Shown in pieces: positions 1 to 9,293 of a stretch of DNA of 64,000 bases. The position numbers were made by a program, and so were the translations under genes. This stretch comes from Staphylococcus kloosii (GTDB taxonomy: Bacteria; Bacillota; Bacilli; Staphylococcales; Staphylococcaceae): NCBI RefSeq assembly GCF_003019255.1, contig NZ_CP027846.1, positions 992,001 through 1,056,000 of the forward strand. Reading direction: 5' to 3'. The notes below the pieces were generated by a model. It searched no databases. It saw nothing but the letters and a program-made list of their open reading frames with translations, and was not told the origin of the DNA. Each line of letters begins with the position of its first letter. Position 1 is the first letter of the stretch.

Positions 1-1256
1 CAGTAGAAAAAAGAAATCCAATTGCAGTAAAAGAAGCAATAGCGCGAGTGATGAAACAAGACATTACAATGCCTACAATAGAAGTACCTTTGCAACAAAG
101 TTTGGATCATGTGCTAGCGCAAGACATTATAGCGACTTACGATATACCGAGATTCAATAAATCACCTTATGACGGCTTTGCAATTAGGAGTGAGGATTCA
201 GTCGATGCAAGTGGAGAACATCGCGTTGAATTTAAAGTTATTGATCACATTGGCGCTGGTTCAGTTTCTGATAAAAGGTTAGGAACTAACGAGGCAGTTA
301 GAATAATGACAGGTGCTGAATTACCTCAAGGTGCCGATGCCGTAGTTATGTTGGAACAAACAGTAGAAAAAGAAAGTTCATTTACTATTAGAAAGCCATT
401 TGAATCATATGAAAATGTATCGTTAAAAGGCGAAGAGACAACTACTGGTGATATTGTCTTGAAAAAAGGGCAACATCTTAATGCAGGTGGTATCGCTGTT
501 TTAGCTACATATGGTTATCAAGATGTTACTGTTTATAAAAAACCTAGCGTCGCCATTATAGCTACTGGTAGTGAATTGTTGGACGTCAGCGATGAACTTG
601 AACCGGGTAAAATTCGTAATTCAAATGGCCCAATGATACAAGCCTTAGCAACTAAAGTTGGTTTAGAGATAGAAACATATAAAATACAACAAGATGATTT
701 AGCAAGCAGCATTCAAGTAGTTAAAGAAGCCAAAAACAAACATGATATGGTGATTACTACAGGCGGAGTGTCAGTTGGAGATTTTGATTATTTACCTGCG
801 ATTTATGAAGCATTAGATGCCAAAGTTTTATTTAATAAAGTTGCAATGCGTCCAGGTAGCGTAACGACTGTGGCTGTAGCAGATAATACTTATTTATTTG
901 GTTTATCTGGCAATCCATCTGCTTGTTTTACGGGTTTTGAATTATTTGTAAAACCTGCCCTTAATAAGATGACAGGTGCGAATGCTTGTTATCCGCAAAT
1001 TGTTAAAGCGACATTAATGGAAGACTTTACAAAACCAAACCCATTTAGTCGTTTTATCAGAGCAAAAGCAACCTTTACAGGTGGTGAGATGACAGCTGTA
1101 CCGTCTGGGTTTAATAAATCTGGTGCAGTTGTTGCTATAGCACATAGTAATGCAATGATTATGTTGCCTGGTGGTACGAGAGGTTATAAAAAAGGTCGTA
1201 CGGTTGATGTTATTTTGACCGAATCATCTAGTTACGAAGAGGAATTATTATTATGA
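1..1256 (+). CDS. moeA: Molybdopterin molybdenumtransferase MoeA (5' end cut by window)
   Basis: MoeA inserts molybdate into adenylated molybdopterin, the last step of molybdenum cofactor synthesis. The open frame runs back to the window edge (first full codon at position 3) and the upstream residues VEKRNPI match the start of staphylococcal MoeA. The GTG at 48 and ATG at 51 are therefore internal, and about two residues lie outside the window (417 visible, about 419 expected). Visible motifs are YDGFAIRS near the N terminus, the substrate-binding TTGGVSVGDFDY and GNPSACFTGFE. The stop overlaps the mobB start by 4 nt, so the two genes are translationally coupled in the Moco operon. Confidence 0.95.
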   Translation, partial: VEKRNPIAVKEAIARVMKQDITMPTIEVPLQQSLDHVLAQDIIATYDIPRFNKSPYDGFAIRSEDSVDASGEHRVEFKVIDHIGAGSVSDKRLGTNEAVRIMTGAELPQGADAVVMLEQTVEKESSFTIRKPFESYENVSLKGEETTTGDIVLKKGQHLNAGGIAVLATYGYQDVTVYKKPSVAIIATGSELLDVSDELEPGKIRNSNGPMIQALATKVGLEIETYKIQQDDLASSIQVVKEAKNKHDMVITTGGVSVGDFDYLPAIYEALDAKVLFNKVAMRPGSVTTVAVADNTYLFGLSGNPSACFTGFELFVKPALNKMTGANACYPQIVKATLMEDFTKPNPFSRFIRAKATFTGGEMTAVPSGFNKSGAVVAIAHSNAMIMLPGGTRGYKKGRTVDVILTESSSYEEELLL

Positions 1257-1729
1257 TTTTGCAAATTGTCGGTTATAAAGATTCGGGTAAAACAACATTG
1301 ATGAGCTATACAATTAAACTGTTAAAATCCTTTGATTTAAAAGTTGCTACAATTAAAAATCATGGTCATGGTGGTGAAATAACGCTACAAGATAGCAATG
1401 TCGACCATATGAAACATTTTTCTGCTGGCGCTGATCAAAGCATTGTTCAAGGAGAAAATTATCGTCAAACAGTAACTAATGTAGCAAAACAAAATCTTAA
1501 GGAACTCATTGCTGAATCTGTTACAATAGACAGTGACATAATCTTAGTAGAAGGTTTTAAAGAAGCTCCGTATGATAAAGTTATCGTCTATCAAAACCAA
1601 GCAGATTATCATAAGTTAACACAATTATCTAACGTGCAATATCATATTAATTTAAGGGAAGAACATGCTTATAAACAATATGAAAGTTGGTTACTTACTT
1701 TGCTACGTACAAAAGGACTGATTGAATGA
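1253..1729 (+). CDS. mobB: Molybdopterin-guanine dinucleotide biosynthesis adaptor MobB
   Basis: MobB is a small GTP-binding protein that assists MobA in making the guanine dinucleotide form of the cofactor. A P-loop, GYKDSGKTT, lies at residues 7-15, followed by the NHGHGG stretch typical of MobB. The length (158 residues) is normal for Firmicutes. It overlaps moeA by 4 nt (ATGA) and moaE by 4 nt, so it sits tightly inside the moeA-mobB-moaE-moaD-mobA-moaA operon. Confidence 0.93.
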   Translation: MILQIVGYKDSGKTTLMSYTIKLLKSFDLKVATIKNHGHGGEITLQDSNVDHMKHFSAGADQSIVQGENYRQTVTNVAKQNLKELIAESVTIDSDIILVEGFKEAPYDKVIVYQNQADYHKLTQLSNVQYHINLREEHAYKQYESWLLTLLRTKGLIE

Positions 1730-2172
1730 AACAGTTTGAAGTCACAAATACGCCCATTCAAACTGAGCAATATAGAGAATTTGTAGTGGACGCTACAAAA
1801 GGTGCTGCTGTTGTATTTACTGGCCATGTAAGAGAATGGACAAAAGGCATTAAAACTGAGTATTTAGAATATGAAGCGTACGTACCGATGGTAGAAAAGA
1901 AACTCGCGCAAATAGGCGATGAAATTACTGCACGTTGGCCAGAGTCAAGGACGGCGATTGTTCACAGAATTGGTGCATTAAATATCTCTGACATCGCAGT
2001 ATTGATTGCAGTGTCTTCACCTCATAGAAGAGATGCCTATGAAGCAAATGAATATGCTATAGAACGCATCAAAGAAATTGTCCCTATTTGGAAAAAAGAA
2101 ATATGGGAAGATGGTGCCGAATGGCAAGGTCATCAAAGAGGTTATCATGAAGATGCAATTGAAGGAGGCTAG
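1726..2172 (+). CDS. moaE: Molybdopterin synthase catalytic subunit MoaE
   Basis: This is the large subunit of molybdopterin synthase. It transfers sulfur from the thiocarboxylated MoaD C terminus to cyclic pyranopterin monophosphate. The 148 residues carry the family core: the GHVRE segment, the YLEYEAY block, the VHRIG strand, and the lysine-containing VPIWKKEIW segment that holds catalytic lysines. It overlaps mobB by 4 nt and is followed 2 nt later by its partner moaD, whose ribosome binding site lies in the last moaE codons. Confidence 0.94.
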   Translation: MKQFEVTNTPIQTEQYREFVVDATKGAAVVFTGHVREWTKGIKTEYLEYEAYVPMVEKKLAQIGDEITARWPESRTAIVHRIGALNISDIAVLIAVSSPHRRDAYEANEYAIERIKEIVPIWKKEIWEDGAEWQGHQRGYHEDAIEGG

Positions 2173-2174
2173 GA

Positions 2175-2408
2175 ATGAAAGTCTTATATTTTGCAGAAAT
2201 AAAAGAAATTTTAGCTAAACAGTCTGAAGAAATAGCTTTAGATAGTACATTGACTGTCGAACAACTTAAAATTAATTTACTTGAACAATATCCAGTATTA
2301 AAAAATAAAACTTATCAAGTAGCCGTTAATGAAGAATTTGTTAAAGACGATGCCATCGTAGAACAAAATGATACGGTTGCGTTGATACCACCAGTTAGCG
2401 GAGGTTAA
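2175..2408 (+). CDS. moaD: Molybdopterin synthase sulfur carrier subunit MoaD
   Basis: A ubiquitin-fold sulfur carrier of 77 residues ending in the required Gly-Gly (PPVSGG), which is adenylated and thiocarboxylated before sulfur transfer in the MoaE complex. The start ATG follows a GGAGG sequence located in the moaE 3' end. It lies between moaE and mobA in the Moco operon. Confidence 0.94.
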   Translation: MKVLYFAEIKEILAKQSEEIALDSTLTVEQLKINLLEQYPVLKNKTYQVAVNEEFVKDDAIVEQNDTVALIPPVSGG

Positions 2409-2415
2409 TATAGAG

Positions 2416-3018
2416 ATGAAAGCAATAATCCTTGCCGGTGGGCGTTCAGAAAGATTTGGCGCTCAAAAAGCATTTGCAGAAATACAAGGTCAGTATTTTT
2501 ACCAACGCATCATAGATGTGCTTGAAGCAACAAACATGTTTAATAAAATAATCATTAGTACAAACGAAGAATTAGCGCCAAAATTTGATTATAGTGATGT
2601 CGTCGTAGACGCGCCGCAATATAAAGATAAGGGTCCATTGGCAGGACTTTGCACAGTCATGAAACAATATGACGATGAGTTATTTTTCGTAGTATCTGTT
2701 GATACACCTATGATTTCTAAAAAAGCAATTAGCAAACTTTATCAATTTATGGTAGCGCATTTAATAGAAGATAAATTAGATATAGCAGGTTTTATCGCTG
2801 ACAATTATCCAATTCCGACAATAGCATTTTATAGTCCTAAAACATTACAATATATTGAACAAGCTTTAAATTCTGATGATTATAGCTTCAAAAATGTCTA
2901 TAACCAAGTAGACCATGCTTGGTTAAACGTTGAAGATATTGATGCACCAGAATATTGGTTTAAAAATATTAATTATCAACAAGATTTGGACTCTTTAGAA
3001 CAAGTGTTAAATAAATAA
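2416..3018 (+). CDS. mobA: Molybdenum cofactor guanylyltransferase MobA
   Basis: MobA transfers GMP from GTP to molybdenum-molybdopterin. The N-terminal nucleotide-binding signature [10 protein letters not shown] is at residues 6-15, and the GPLAGLC and SVDTPM motifs of this nucleotidyltransferase fold follow. The length is 200 residues, as in other staphylococci. It lies 7 nt after moaD and 13 nt before moaA, which has a strong AAGGAGG site. The presence of MobA and MobB implies that an MGD-type enzyme (for example nitrate reductase or formate dehydrogenase) is encoded elsewhere. Confidence 0.94.
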   Translation: MKAIILAGGRSERFGAQKAFAEIQGQYFYQRIIDVLEATNMFNKIIISTNEELAPKFDYSDVVVDAPQYKDKGPLAGLCTVMKQYDDELFFVVSVDTPMISKKAISKLYQFMVAHLIEDKLDIAGFIADNYPIPTIAFYSPKTLQYIEQALNSDDYSFKNVYNQVDHAWLNVEDIDAPEYWFKNINYQQDLDSLEQVLNK

Positions 3019-3031
3019 GGAGGTCCTTAAA

Positions 3032-4054
3032 ATGGTTGAACAAATAACTGATAAATTAGGTAGACCGATTCGAGACTTAAGATTATCAGTTACCGATCGG
3101 TGTAACTTTCGTTGTGACTATTGCATGCCGAAAGAAATATTTGGAGATGACTATGTCTTTCTCCCAAAAGATGAATTATTAACTTTTGACGAGATGACTC
3201 GTATTGCAGAAGTCTATACGCAACTTGGAGTGAAGAAAATACGCATTACTGGTGGGGAACCACTAATGCGCAGAGATTTATATAAGTTAATAGAACAGTT
3301 GTCACAAATAGATGCCATCGAAGATATAGGTTTAACTACAAATGGATTACTGTTAAAAAAGCACGGGCAAAATTTATACGATGCAGGTTTAAGAAGAATA
3401 AATGTGAGTCTTGATGCGATTGATGACAAAGTCTTTCAAAATATAAATAACCGTAATATTAAAGCAAGTACGATATTGGACCAAATTGATTATGCTGTTA
3501 GTATTGGATTCCATGTTAAAGTGAACGTGGTTATTCAAAAAGGTGTGAACGACGATCAAATTATTCCAATGATTGAATACTTTAAAGATAAAGACATTGA
3601 AATACGTTTTATTGAATTTATGGACGTAGGTAATGATAACGGCTGGGATTTTAGTAAAGTCGTTACTAAAGATGAAATGCTATCAACCGTGGAACAACAT
3701 TTTGATATTGCACCTGTGGAACCTAAATATTATGGTGAAGTTGCTAAATATTACCGACATTTAGACAATGGGGCGAAATTTGGCTTGATAACGAGTGTAT
3801 CTCAATCGTTCTGTTCAACTTGCACACGAGCAAGACTATCATCAGATGGTAAATTTTACGGTTGTTTATTTAGTGAAATCGATGGTTTCAATGTGAAATC
3901 TTTTTTACGTTCAGGTGCAACCGATTCAGAACTTAAAGAGCAATTTAAAGCATTATGGAACATTCGAGATGATCGTTATTCAGATGAACGAACTGAACAA
4001 ACAGTTGCTAATCGTAAACGTAAGAAAATTAATATGAACTACATTGGAGGTTAG
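3032..4054 (+). CDS. moaA: GTP 3',8-cyclase MoaA (radical SAM)
   Basis: MoaA catalyses the first step of molybdenum cofactor synthesis, the radical rearrangement of GTP. The N-terminal radical SAM cluster motif has Cys24, Cys28 and Cys31. The second, GTP-binding 4Fe-4S cluster is held by the CSTC pair and Cys278 in the C-terminal part. The protein has 340 residues and ends in Gly-Gly, as known for MoaA enzymes. It is the last gene of the operon and is followed by a perfect hairpin terminator. Confidence 0.96.
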   Translation: MVEQITDKLGRPIRDLRLSVTDRCNFRCDYCMPKEIFGDDYVFLPKDELLTFDEMTRIAEVYTQLGVKKIRITGGEPLMRRDLYKLIEQLSQIDAIEDIGLTTNGLLLKKHGQNLYDAGLRRINVSLDAIDDKVFQNINNRNIKASTILDQIDYAVSIGFHVKVNVVIQKGVNDDQIIPMIEYFKDKDIEIRFIEFMDVGNDNGWDFSKVVTKDEMLSTVEQHFDIAPVEPKYYGEVAKYYRHLDNGAKFGLITSVSQSFCSTCTRARLSSDGKFYGCLFSEIDGFNVKSFLRSGATDSELKEQFKALWNIRDDRYSDERTEQTVANRKRKKINMNYIGG

Positions 4055-4090
4055 TTAAAAGACTAATCTTTCAAAAGTATAAACTTTTTA

Positions 4091-4119
4091 ATCTCACAAT
4101 AATCTATTGTGAGATTTTT
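4091..4119 (+). terminator. Intrinsic terminator of the Moco operon
   Basis: A perfect 10-bp stem (ATCTCACAAT / ATTGTGAGAT) with a 5-nt loop is followed by TTTTAT, 36 bp after the moaA stop codon. Confidence 0.88.
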
Positions 4120-4379
4120 ATATTTAAATTTAAAAACTATTAAAGTAATAATTTAAAGATAATAAAAAACCACTGAGGTTGAATAAATGAATGATAAATA
4201 AGCGTTAATCTTTAATATCTTTAATTTAAAATCTAAATGAGTAATTTAAATAACAACTTAAAAGTTATAGATTTAAAGAAGGAATTGTTATATAATATTT
4301 CAAAAGCATAAGACTATATATAAAGCCATTTAAACATTAAAACAACAACTAGAATAAACGTAGGAGGCTTGATCAAAAT
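4120..4379 (+). promoter_or_regulatory. sarV upstream region with possible promoter
   Basis: A very AT-rich stretch between the Moco terminator and sarV, with no supported gene. A perfect -10 hexamer TATAAT lies at 4291-4296, but the hexamer 17 bp upstream (TAGATT) is a poor -35. Such promoters often need an activator or are repressed, which fits known control of sarV by SarA and MgrA in S. aureus. The AGGAGG ribosome site at 4362-4367 is 12 nt from the ATG, slightly far. I see no riboswitch-like structure. Confidence 0.4.
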
Positions 4380-4730
4380 ATGGAAAGTAAAGTAAAGCAA
4401 TTCATCGAATCCGAAAAAGCACTGAGCCAACTTAAACATTGGCTTAAAACGACCCAAAGTTTATCTATGGAAGAATTTGTAGTGCTGTATAAAGTTTATG
4501 AGGCACAAAAAATTAGTGGTAAAGTATTAAGGGATACTTTACATTTTGAAATGCTGTGGGATACAAGTAAGATTGATGTTATTATACGTAAAATTTATAA
4601 AAAAGAACTCATTTCAAAAATTCGCTCAGATTCGGATGAACGACAAGTATTTTATTACTTTGATGAAAAGCAAAGTGAATTACTCAGCCATATAACGGCG
4701 GCTATCGAAACTTCACAAATGGCAAACTAA
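4380..4730 (+). CDS. sarV: SarA-family transcriptional regulator SarV
   Basis: A small winged-helix DNA-binding protein of the SarA/MarR group, 116 residues, the length of S. aureus SarV, which controls autolysin and lysis genes. The central segment [20 protein letters not shown] and the wing [14 protein letters not shown] with its conserved Asp-Glu-Arg are typical of single-domain Sar proteins. Its position directly after moaA matches S. aureus. It is monocistronic and closed by a bidirectional terminator shared with the convergent MFS gene. Confidence 0.92.
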   Translation: MESKVKQFIESEKALSQLKHWLKTTQSLSMEEFVVLYKVYEAQKISGKVLRDTLHFEMLWDTSKIDVIIRKIYKKELISKIRSDSDERQVFYYFDEKQSELLSHITAAIETSQMAN

Positions 4731-4731
4731 T

Positions 4732-4784
4732 AAAAAGGTTAGGTATAATGAATGTGATCATTCACGTATACCTAACCTTTTTTA
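4732..4784. terminator. Bidirectional terminator between sarV and the MFS gene
   Basis: A 16-bp perfect inverted repeat (AAAAAGGTTAGGTATA / TATACCTAACCTTTTT) with T-runs on both strands closes two convergent genes. Confidence 0.92.
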
Positions 4785-4785
4785 A

Positions 4786-5994
4786 TTAATATTGTGTTTT
4801 AACTTTACGTCCATGGACGAATAAATAAATAATTGCGGTAACGAGTGCTACTATTGCCATAATGCCGTATAACTGTGCAAATGACACAGCAGAAGTTACG
4901 AATCCTAATACATACGGACCGAAGCCTAAACCAAGGTCTAAACCTATAAAGTAAGTAGATGTTGCGATCCCATATTTTGTAGGAGGGGACACTTTAATTG
5001 CGATTGCTTGCATACTTGAAGAAATATTACCGTAACCACAACCAAGTAAAAGTCCAGCTATAATAAGTAACCAACCTGAATTTGTAAAGCATAGTGCAAC
5101 GAATGTTAATATTAAACAAATGAAAGCAGGGTAAACAACGACGTTTTCATTTTTGTCATCCATCATACGACCAGCAACAGGTCTTGTGATTAACGAAGCA
5201 ATAGCATAGAAAATAAAGAAGTAACTTGCTAATGTTACTAAATGAATTTCTTCAGCGTAAAATTGTAAAAACGTAAGTATTGAAGAATAAGTTAAACCAG
5301 TGATTAACATAATAATGGCAACTGGAATTGCTTCTTTTCCAATATAATTGTTAATATTAAATTTTTTCTTACTTTGTGTATCTTTAGTAGGCTCATCTTT
5401 TGTTGTTTCAAATTGTAAATTAATAAAGAATGATACTGCGAAACTAACGATGCCACATATTAAACAAATAAAGAATAATAATTCAACTGGGAAAGCATTA
5501 ATTAATAATAAACCAAAGAATGGTCCTATAGCGGCACCTAATACTAAACTTAATGAGAATAAGCTAATACCTTCGCTTTTACGTTCTTGAGGCGTTACAT
5601 AAGCTGCGATTGTACCAGTTGCGGTAGTTGTAACACCTGTTGCGATTCCGTTAATAACACGTGTAATCATTAATACTGTTAATGAACCCTCAATAAAATA
5701 TAATAATTGAGAAACGATTAAAAATATTAAGCCGATTAGTAATATTCGTTTCGGCCCAACTTTATTTACATATTTACCTGTTACAAATCTACCTATGAGT
5801 GATCCAATAATAAAAAGACCTGATACTAATCCGGCTATACTATCTGATGCGTGGTATTCAGACTTTGTATAACTTGCTATAATTACAATTAATAAATACA
5901 TACATAGGTAAACTAAAAAGTTTGTTAAAAAGTTAATGTTAAAACTTTTAGTCCATATTGGTGATTTTAGAGCACCTTGTTCTACTTGTTGCAC
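4786..5994 (-). CDS. MFS transporter (12-TM drug efflux type)
   Basis: A 402-residue major facilitator with about 12 hydrophobic segments. The loop 2-3 motif appears as GRFVTGKYVNKVGPKR near residue 70, and a glycine-rich segment lies near residue 150. This looks like a proton-driven exporter; the substrate cannot be read from sequence. It starts at GTG, whose GGAGG ribosome site lies inside the last codons of the upstream marR gene, so both are co-transcribed and coupled. It is probably repressed by that MarR protein through the palindrome at 6447-6463. An orthologous pair sits beside sarV in S. aureus. Confidence 0.88.
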   Translation of the reverse strand: MQQVEQGALKSPIWTKSFNINFLTNFLVYLCMYLLIVIIASYTKSEYHASDSIAGLVSGLFIIGSLIGRFVTGKYVNKVGPKRILLIGLIFLIVSQLLYFIEGSLTVLMITRVINGIATGVTTTATGTIAAYVTPQERKSEGISLFSLSLVLGAAIGPFFGLLLINAFPVELLFFICLICGIVSFAVSFFINLQFETTKDEPTKDTQSKKKFNINNYIGKEAIPVAIIMLITGLTYSSILTFLQFYAEEIHLVTLASYFFIFYAIASLITRPVAGRMMDDKNENVVVYPAFICLILTFVALCFTNSGWLLIIAGLLLGCGYGNISSSMQAIAIKVSPPTKYGIATSTYFIGLDLGLGFGPYVLGFVTSAVSFAQLYGIMAIVALVTAIIYLFVHGRKVKTQY

Positions 5995-5996
5995 TA

Positions 5997-6431
5997 TTAT
6001 TCCTCCTCTAATTTAGCTAATTGTTCGTGTAATGCCAATACAGTTTTAATAGTGATATCGGCTTCTTCTGCAGTAATACCTGATCGTTCGACGATGTTAC
6101 CTTGAATACGGTCAAATTGTTTACTCATATCCTCAAATAATTCAGCACCTGCTTTTGAAAGAGTTAAAATGCGTTCTCTTTTATCATTACCTTGCCTTAT
6201 CGTTAACAAAGATTTGTCCGACAGCACTTTTAATATTTTACGTGTTGTCGGTTTTTCGATTGCTCTTCTTTTAGATATTTGGACTAATGTTGTCGGTTCG
6301 TTAAGTGCAATATCTTTTAACACAAGCCATTGAGCTGAAAATAAGTCATACTCTTCAAAAATTGGTTGAAATAATTTTACATATGGTCGATATATACCTG
6401 TTAAACTATCAAATAATTTTTTTGTATTCAT
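5997..6431 (-). CDS. MarR-family transcriptional regulator
   Basis: A 144-residue winged-helix regulator. The recognition region EKPTTRKILKVLSDKSLLTIRQ and the wing GNDKRERILTLS match MarR proteins, which repress exporters until a small ligand is bound. The ATG at 6431 is preferred over an in-frame GTG two codons upstream because AGAGG stands at proper distance before the ATG. It is first in an operon with the MFS gene. Its promoter (TTGCAT, 17 bp, TAAATA) is overlapped downstream by a 17-bp palindrome, a likely autoregulatory operator. Confidence 0.9.
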   Translation of the reverse strand: MNTKKLFDSLTGIYRPYVKLFQPIFEEYDLFSAQWLVLKDIALNEPTTLVQISKRRAIEKPTTRKILKVLSDKSLLTIRQGNDKRERILTLSKAGAELFEDMSKQFDRIQGNIVERSGITAEEADITIKTVLALHEQLAKLEEE

Positions 6432-6446
6432 AGGCACCTCTCAAAT

Positions 6447-6463
6447 AGTTAGCTTAGCTAACT
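6447..6463. promoter_or_regulatory. Palindromic operator of the marR-MFS operon
   Basis: AGTTAGCTTAGCTAACT is a perfect palindrome (8-bp arms around a central T). It lies just downstream of the -10 hexamer and about 16 bp upstream of the marR start, the usual place for a MarR repressor to block transcription. Confidence 0.8.
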
Positions 6464-6493
6464 TTATTTACAACGTTTACTATTCTAATGCAA
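6464..6493 (-). promoter_or_regulatory. Promoter of the marR-MFS operon
   Basis: Read on the minus strand: -35 TTGCAT, 17-bp spacer, -10 TAAATA. It is directly followed by the palindromic operator. Confidence 0.65.
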
Positions 6494-6674
6494 TTTTGAA
6501 AATAAATCAATAGTTAAATACAAATTTTTAATTAAATTAGTATTATGTTTTTTTGAAGGAGAAATTACTATAAACTGTAAATAAGCATTGGTGTTTTTCG
6601 GGTATTAGTAAAATACGAGTAATGAGAGAAGTCATTTGTTAATATAGAATTAAATAAAATTAAGGGGTTTTTCC

Positions 6675-7433
6675 ATGAATCTTAAACTTGATCATTTCGT
6701 GCACTATATAAATAATTTATCAGAGTTTAAATATCCTGGGGAATTATTAACATTATATAATGGGGGACGTCATGAACGTTTTGGTACGTTCAATCGACTA
6801 GCTTATATATCGAACGCTTACATAGAATTATTAGATATCTATAATAAAGAAACTTTATTAAAAATATGTAAAACAGACGAGGGCAGAGTTGCCTTTCCTT
6901 CAAAATTAATTCAAGACAATTATAAACAAGGATTAAAAACGCTCGCTTTTAGTACAGATGATATTGACTATTTAAAGTTAGAATTAGAATCTAAGGGTAT
7001 TGATATTATTGGTCCAGTTAAAATGAACCGTGTTGATGCAAAGGGTAATAAAATAGAATGGCAACTATTGTACATTAATGAACTAGATGAAAAAGTTAAA
7101 CCGCCATTTTTTATACAATGGGATGAACCGGATGAAGTGAGAGAAAAGAAATTAGCACCATATAGGCAAAATGAATTTACAGTTAAAAGAGTGCGCATTG
7201 GATGCGAAAATAGAAAGATTACTGCCGCTAAATGGAGACAGTGGTACGAAATGATTGTCGTCAACGATGATGATGACGTCACGGAGTTACAATTACCAAA
7301 TGATAATGTGATTTATGAATTTTACAATAGTGATAATCCTAAATATGAAAAAATAGTCTTGCATGATAGCAAGACTACTGCGCCATATACGTTAATAATT
7401 AGAGGTCTACATTATCTTTTTGAGGCTGATTAA
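6675..7433 (+). CDS. VOC / glyoxalase-like domain protein
   Basis: A 252-residue protein of the vicinal-oxygen-chelate fold (Glyoxalase_3 type). The N terminus LKLDHFVHYI has the characteristic strand with the metal-position His, then a GGRHERFGTFNRLAYI segment, and a second half-repeat follows. The substrate is unknown; many such staphylococcal proteins are annotated only as VOC family. An AAGGGG ribosome site precedes the ATG. It converges on, and overlaps by 4 nt, the small membrane protein gene on the other strand. Confidence 0.75.
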   Translation: MNLKLDHFVHYINNLSEFKYPGELLTLYNGGRHERFGTFNRLAYISNAYIELLDIYNKETLLKICKTDEGRVAFPSKLIQDNYKQGLKTLAFSTDDIDYLKLELESKGIDIIGPVKMNRVDAKGNKIEWQLLYINELDEKVKPPFFIQWDEPDEVREKKLAPYRQNEFTVKRVRIGCENRKITAAKWRQWYEMIVVNDDDDVTELQLPNDNVIYEFYNSDNPKYEKIVLHDSKTTAPYTLIIRGLHYLFEAD

Positions 7434-7681
7434 TAGATGTACTGATAAGCACTATGTGCGATGATGAATATATGCAAGAGTGCTAATATAAGTGTTATAA
7501 TAGCACAGTATGTTGCCACTTTAGTAGTACGTATTAATAAAAAGAATAAGGATAATATAAATGTCAACGCAGCGAGTATAACGCGTAAACTAAAATTGTT
7601 AATCGTTAATGGATTAGCTAATGTATGGACAACAATTATAAAATTTATAATAAATAATAAACTGAGGATAATTATTCTCAT
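7430..7681 (-). CDS. Small membrane protein, function unknown
   Basis: An 83-residue hydrophobic protein with about three membrane segments (residues 1-20, 30-50 and 55-80). The ATG is preceded by AGAAGG, a good ribosome site. Its stop codon overlaps the stop of the convergent VOC gene in a shared TTAA. A competing + strand frame at 7461-7697 lacks a ribosome site and is an antisense shadow. S. aureus carries a similar small membrane gene here, as far as I recall. Confidence 0.7.
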   Translation of the reverse strand: MRIIILSLLFIINFIIVVHTLANPLTINNFSLRVILAALTFILSLFFLLIRTTKVATYCAIITLILALLHIFIIAHSAYQYIY

Positions 7682-7797
7682 GGTAAACCTTCTTTAATTA
7701 GTATTTACTTCATTATATCAAAAGACGATGTTATACGTGAAAGATTGAATTGTGCGTTGTATAATTAAAGAACTGTAAAGATAAAGGAGACAGAGAT

Positions 7798-9048
7798 ATG
7801 GAAAAGATGAATATTACAAATCAACAACATGATGCATTTGTGAAAAGTCATCCAAATGGGGATTTACTTCAATTAACAAAATGGGCCGAAACAAAAAAAT
7901 TAACAGGCTGGTATTCTAAGCGTATCGCTGTCGGTGAAAATGGTAAAATCGTAGGTGTAGGGCAATTATTGTTCAAAAAAGTACCTAAATTACCTTACAC
8001 GTTATGTTATATCTCAAGAGGATTTGTCACTGATTATTCGAATAAATTAGCTTTAGAAGCATTATTAGAAAATGCGATGCAAGTGGCTAAAGATGAAAAA
8101 GCTTATGCAATTAAAATAGACCCAGACGTAGAAGTAGATAAAGGCGTTGATGCATTACGCAACTTAAAATCACTAGGTTTTAAACATAAAGGCTTCAAAC
8201 AAGGATTATCAAAAGACTATATTCAACCTAGAATGACAATGATTACTCCAATAGATAAAGATGATGAATCACTTATTCAAAGTTTTGAACGTAGAAACCG
8301 TTCTAAAGTTAGATTAGCATTAAAACGCGGTACAAAAGTTGAAAAGTCAGATAGAGCAGGTTTAGAAACTTTTGCGAATCTAATGAAAATAACTGGTGAA
8401 AGAGATGGCTTTTTAACAAGGGATATCTCATATTTCCAAAATATCTATGATGCATTACATGACGATGGAGACGCCGAATTGTTTTTAGTTAAGCTTGAAC
8501 CTAAACCAGTCTTAAAAGAACTAAGACAAGACATGGATGACTTAGATCAAGAAATTGTTAAACTAACTGAGAAAAAACAAGATAAAAAAACTTTAAACAA
8601 AATAAAAGATGCTGGTAACAAAAAAGATAAAACACAAGCATTAATTGATGACCTAGAACGGTTAGAAGCTACGCATCCTGATGGTATATATCTATCAGGC
8701 GCATTATTAATGTTCTCAGGAGAAAAGGCTTATTATTTATACGGTGCGTCATCAAATGAATTTAGAGACTTTTTACCAAACCATCACATGCAGTTTGCAA
8801 TGATGCAATATGCGAGAGAACGTGGTGCCAAAACTTATGATTTTGGTGGTACTGACAATGATCCTGATAAAGATTCAGATCATTATGGTTTATGGACCTT
8901 TAAAAAAGTATGGGGAACTTATTTAAGTGAAAAGATCGGAGAATTCGATTACGTGCTAAATAAACCACTTTACCAAATTATTGAAAATGTTAAACCACGC
9001 TTAACAAAAGCTAAAATCGCACTTTCTAGAAAACTTAAAAGAAAATAA
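7798..9048 (+). CDS. femX: Lipid II:glycine glycyltransferase FemX
   Basis: FemX (FmhB) adds the first glycine from glycyl-tRNA to the lysine of lipid II, starting the pentaglycine bridge needed for staphylococcal cell wall cross-linking, and is essential in S. aureus. The 416 residues form two GNAT-like domains split by a charged coiled-coil arm (about residues 240-290, rich in Lys, Asp and Glu). Conserved stretches include QLTKWAETKKLTGWY near the start, the RRNRSKVRLALKRG helix and the YDFGGTDNDPDKDS motif near the C terminus. It is monocistronic with its own terminator. Confidence 0.96.
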   Translation: MEKMNITNQQHDAFVKSHPNGDLLQLTKWAETKKLTGWYSKRIAVGENGKIVGVGQLLFKKVPKLPYTLCYISRGFVTDYSNKLALEALLENAMQVAKDEKAYAIKIDPDVEVDKGVDALRNLKSLGFKHKGFKQGLSKDYIQPRMTMITPIDKDDESLIQSFERRNRSKVRLALKRGTKVEKSDRAGLETFANLMKITGERDGFLTRDISYFQNIYDALHDDGDAELFLVKLEPKPVLKELRQDMDDLDQEIVKLTEKKQDKKTLNKIKDAGNKKDKTQALIDDLERLEATHPDGIYLSGALLMFSGEKAYYLYGASSNEFRDFLPNHHMQFAMMQYARERGAKTYDFGGTDNDPDKDSDHYGLWTFKKVWGTYLSEKIGEFDYVLNKPLYQIIENVKPRLTKAKIALSRKLKRK

Positions 9049-9060
9049 TTTACTACATTG

Positions 9061-9093
9061 CTGTCGACACAAAGGACCTGTCGGCAGTTTTTT
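9061..9093 (+). terminator. Intrinsic terminator of femX
   Basis: Stem CTGTCGACA / TGTCGGCAG (9 bp, one G-U pair), 9-nt loop, followed by six T, 12 bp after the femX stop. Confidence 0.88.
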
Positions 9094-9293
9094 GTGACAA
9101 AAGTGAGTTATAACAATAAATTTTCATATTGAAGAAGAGTTTTAATAATTAATAATTTAAGGTAACTTAATGAATTTATAACTATAAATATAATGCGTAA
9201 AATTATTTGCATTAATTTTTAAAATTGAAATTATTATTGTTTGATTTATGGTAAATTATTACTAAATTGATATTTTGATGGGGGATTAAGTTA

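Noticed and set aside
7461..7697. Open frame on + strand opposite the small membrane protein gene
   Set aside because: No ribosome site and no family resemblance. The minus-strand frame has AGAAGG before ATG and a clear membrane pattern.
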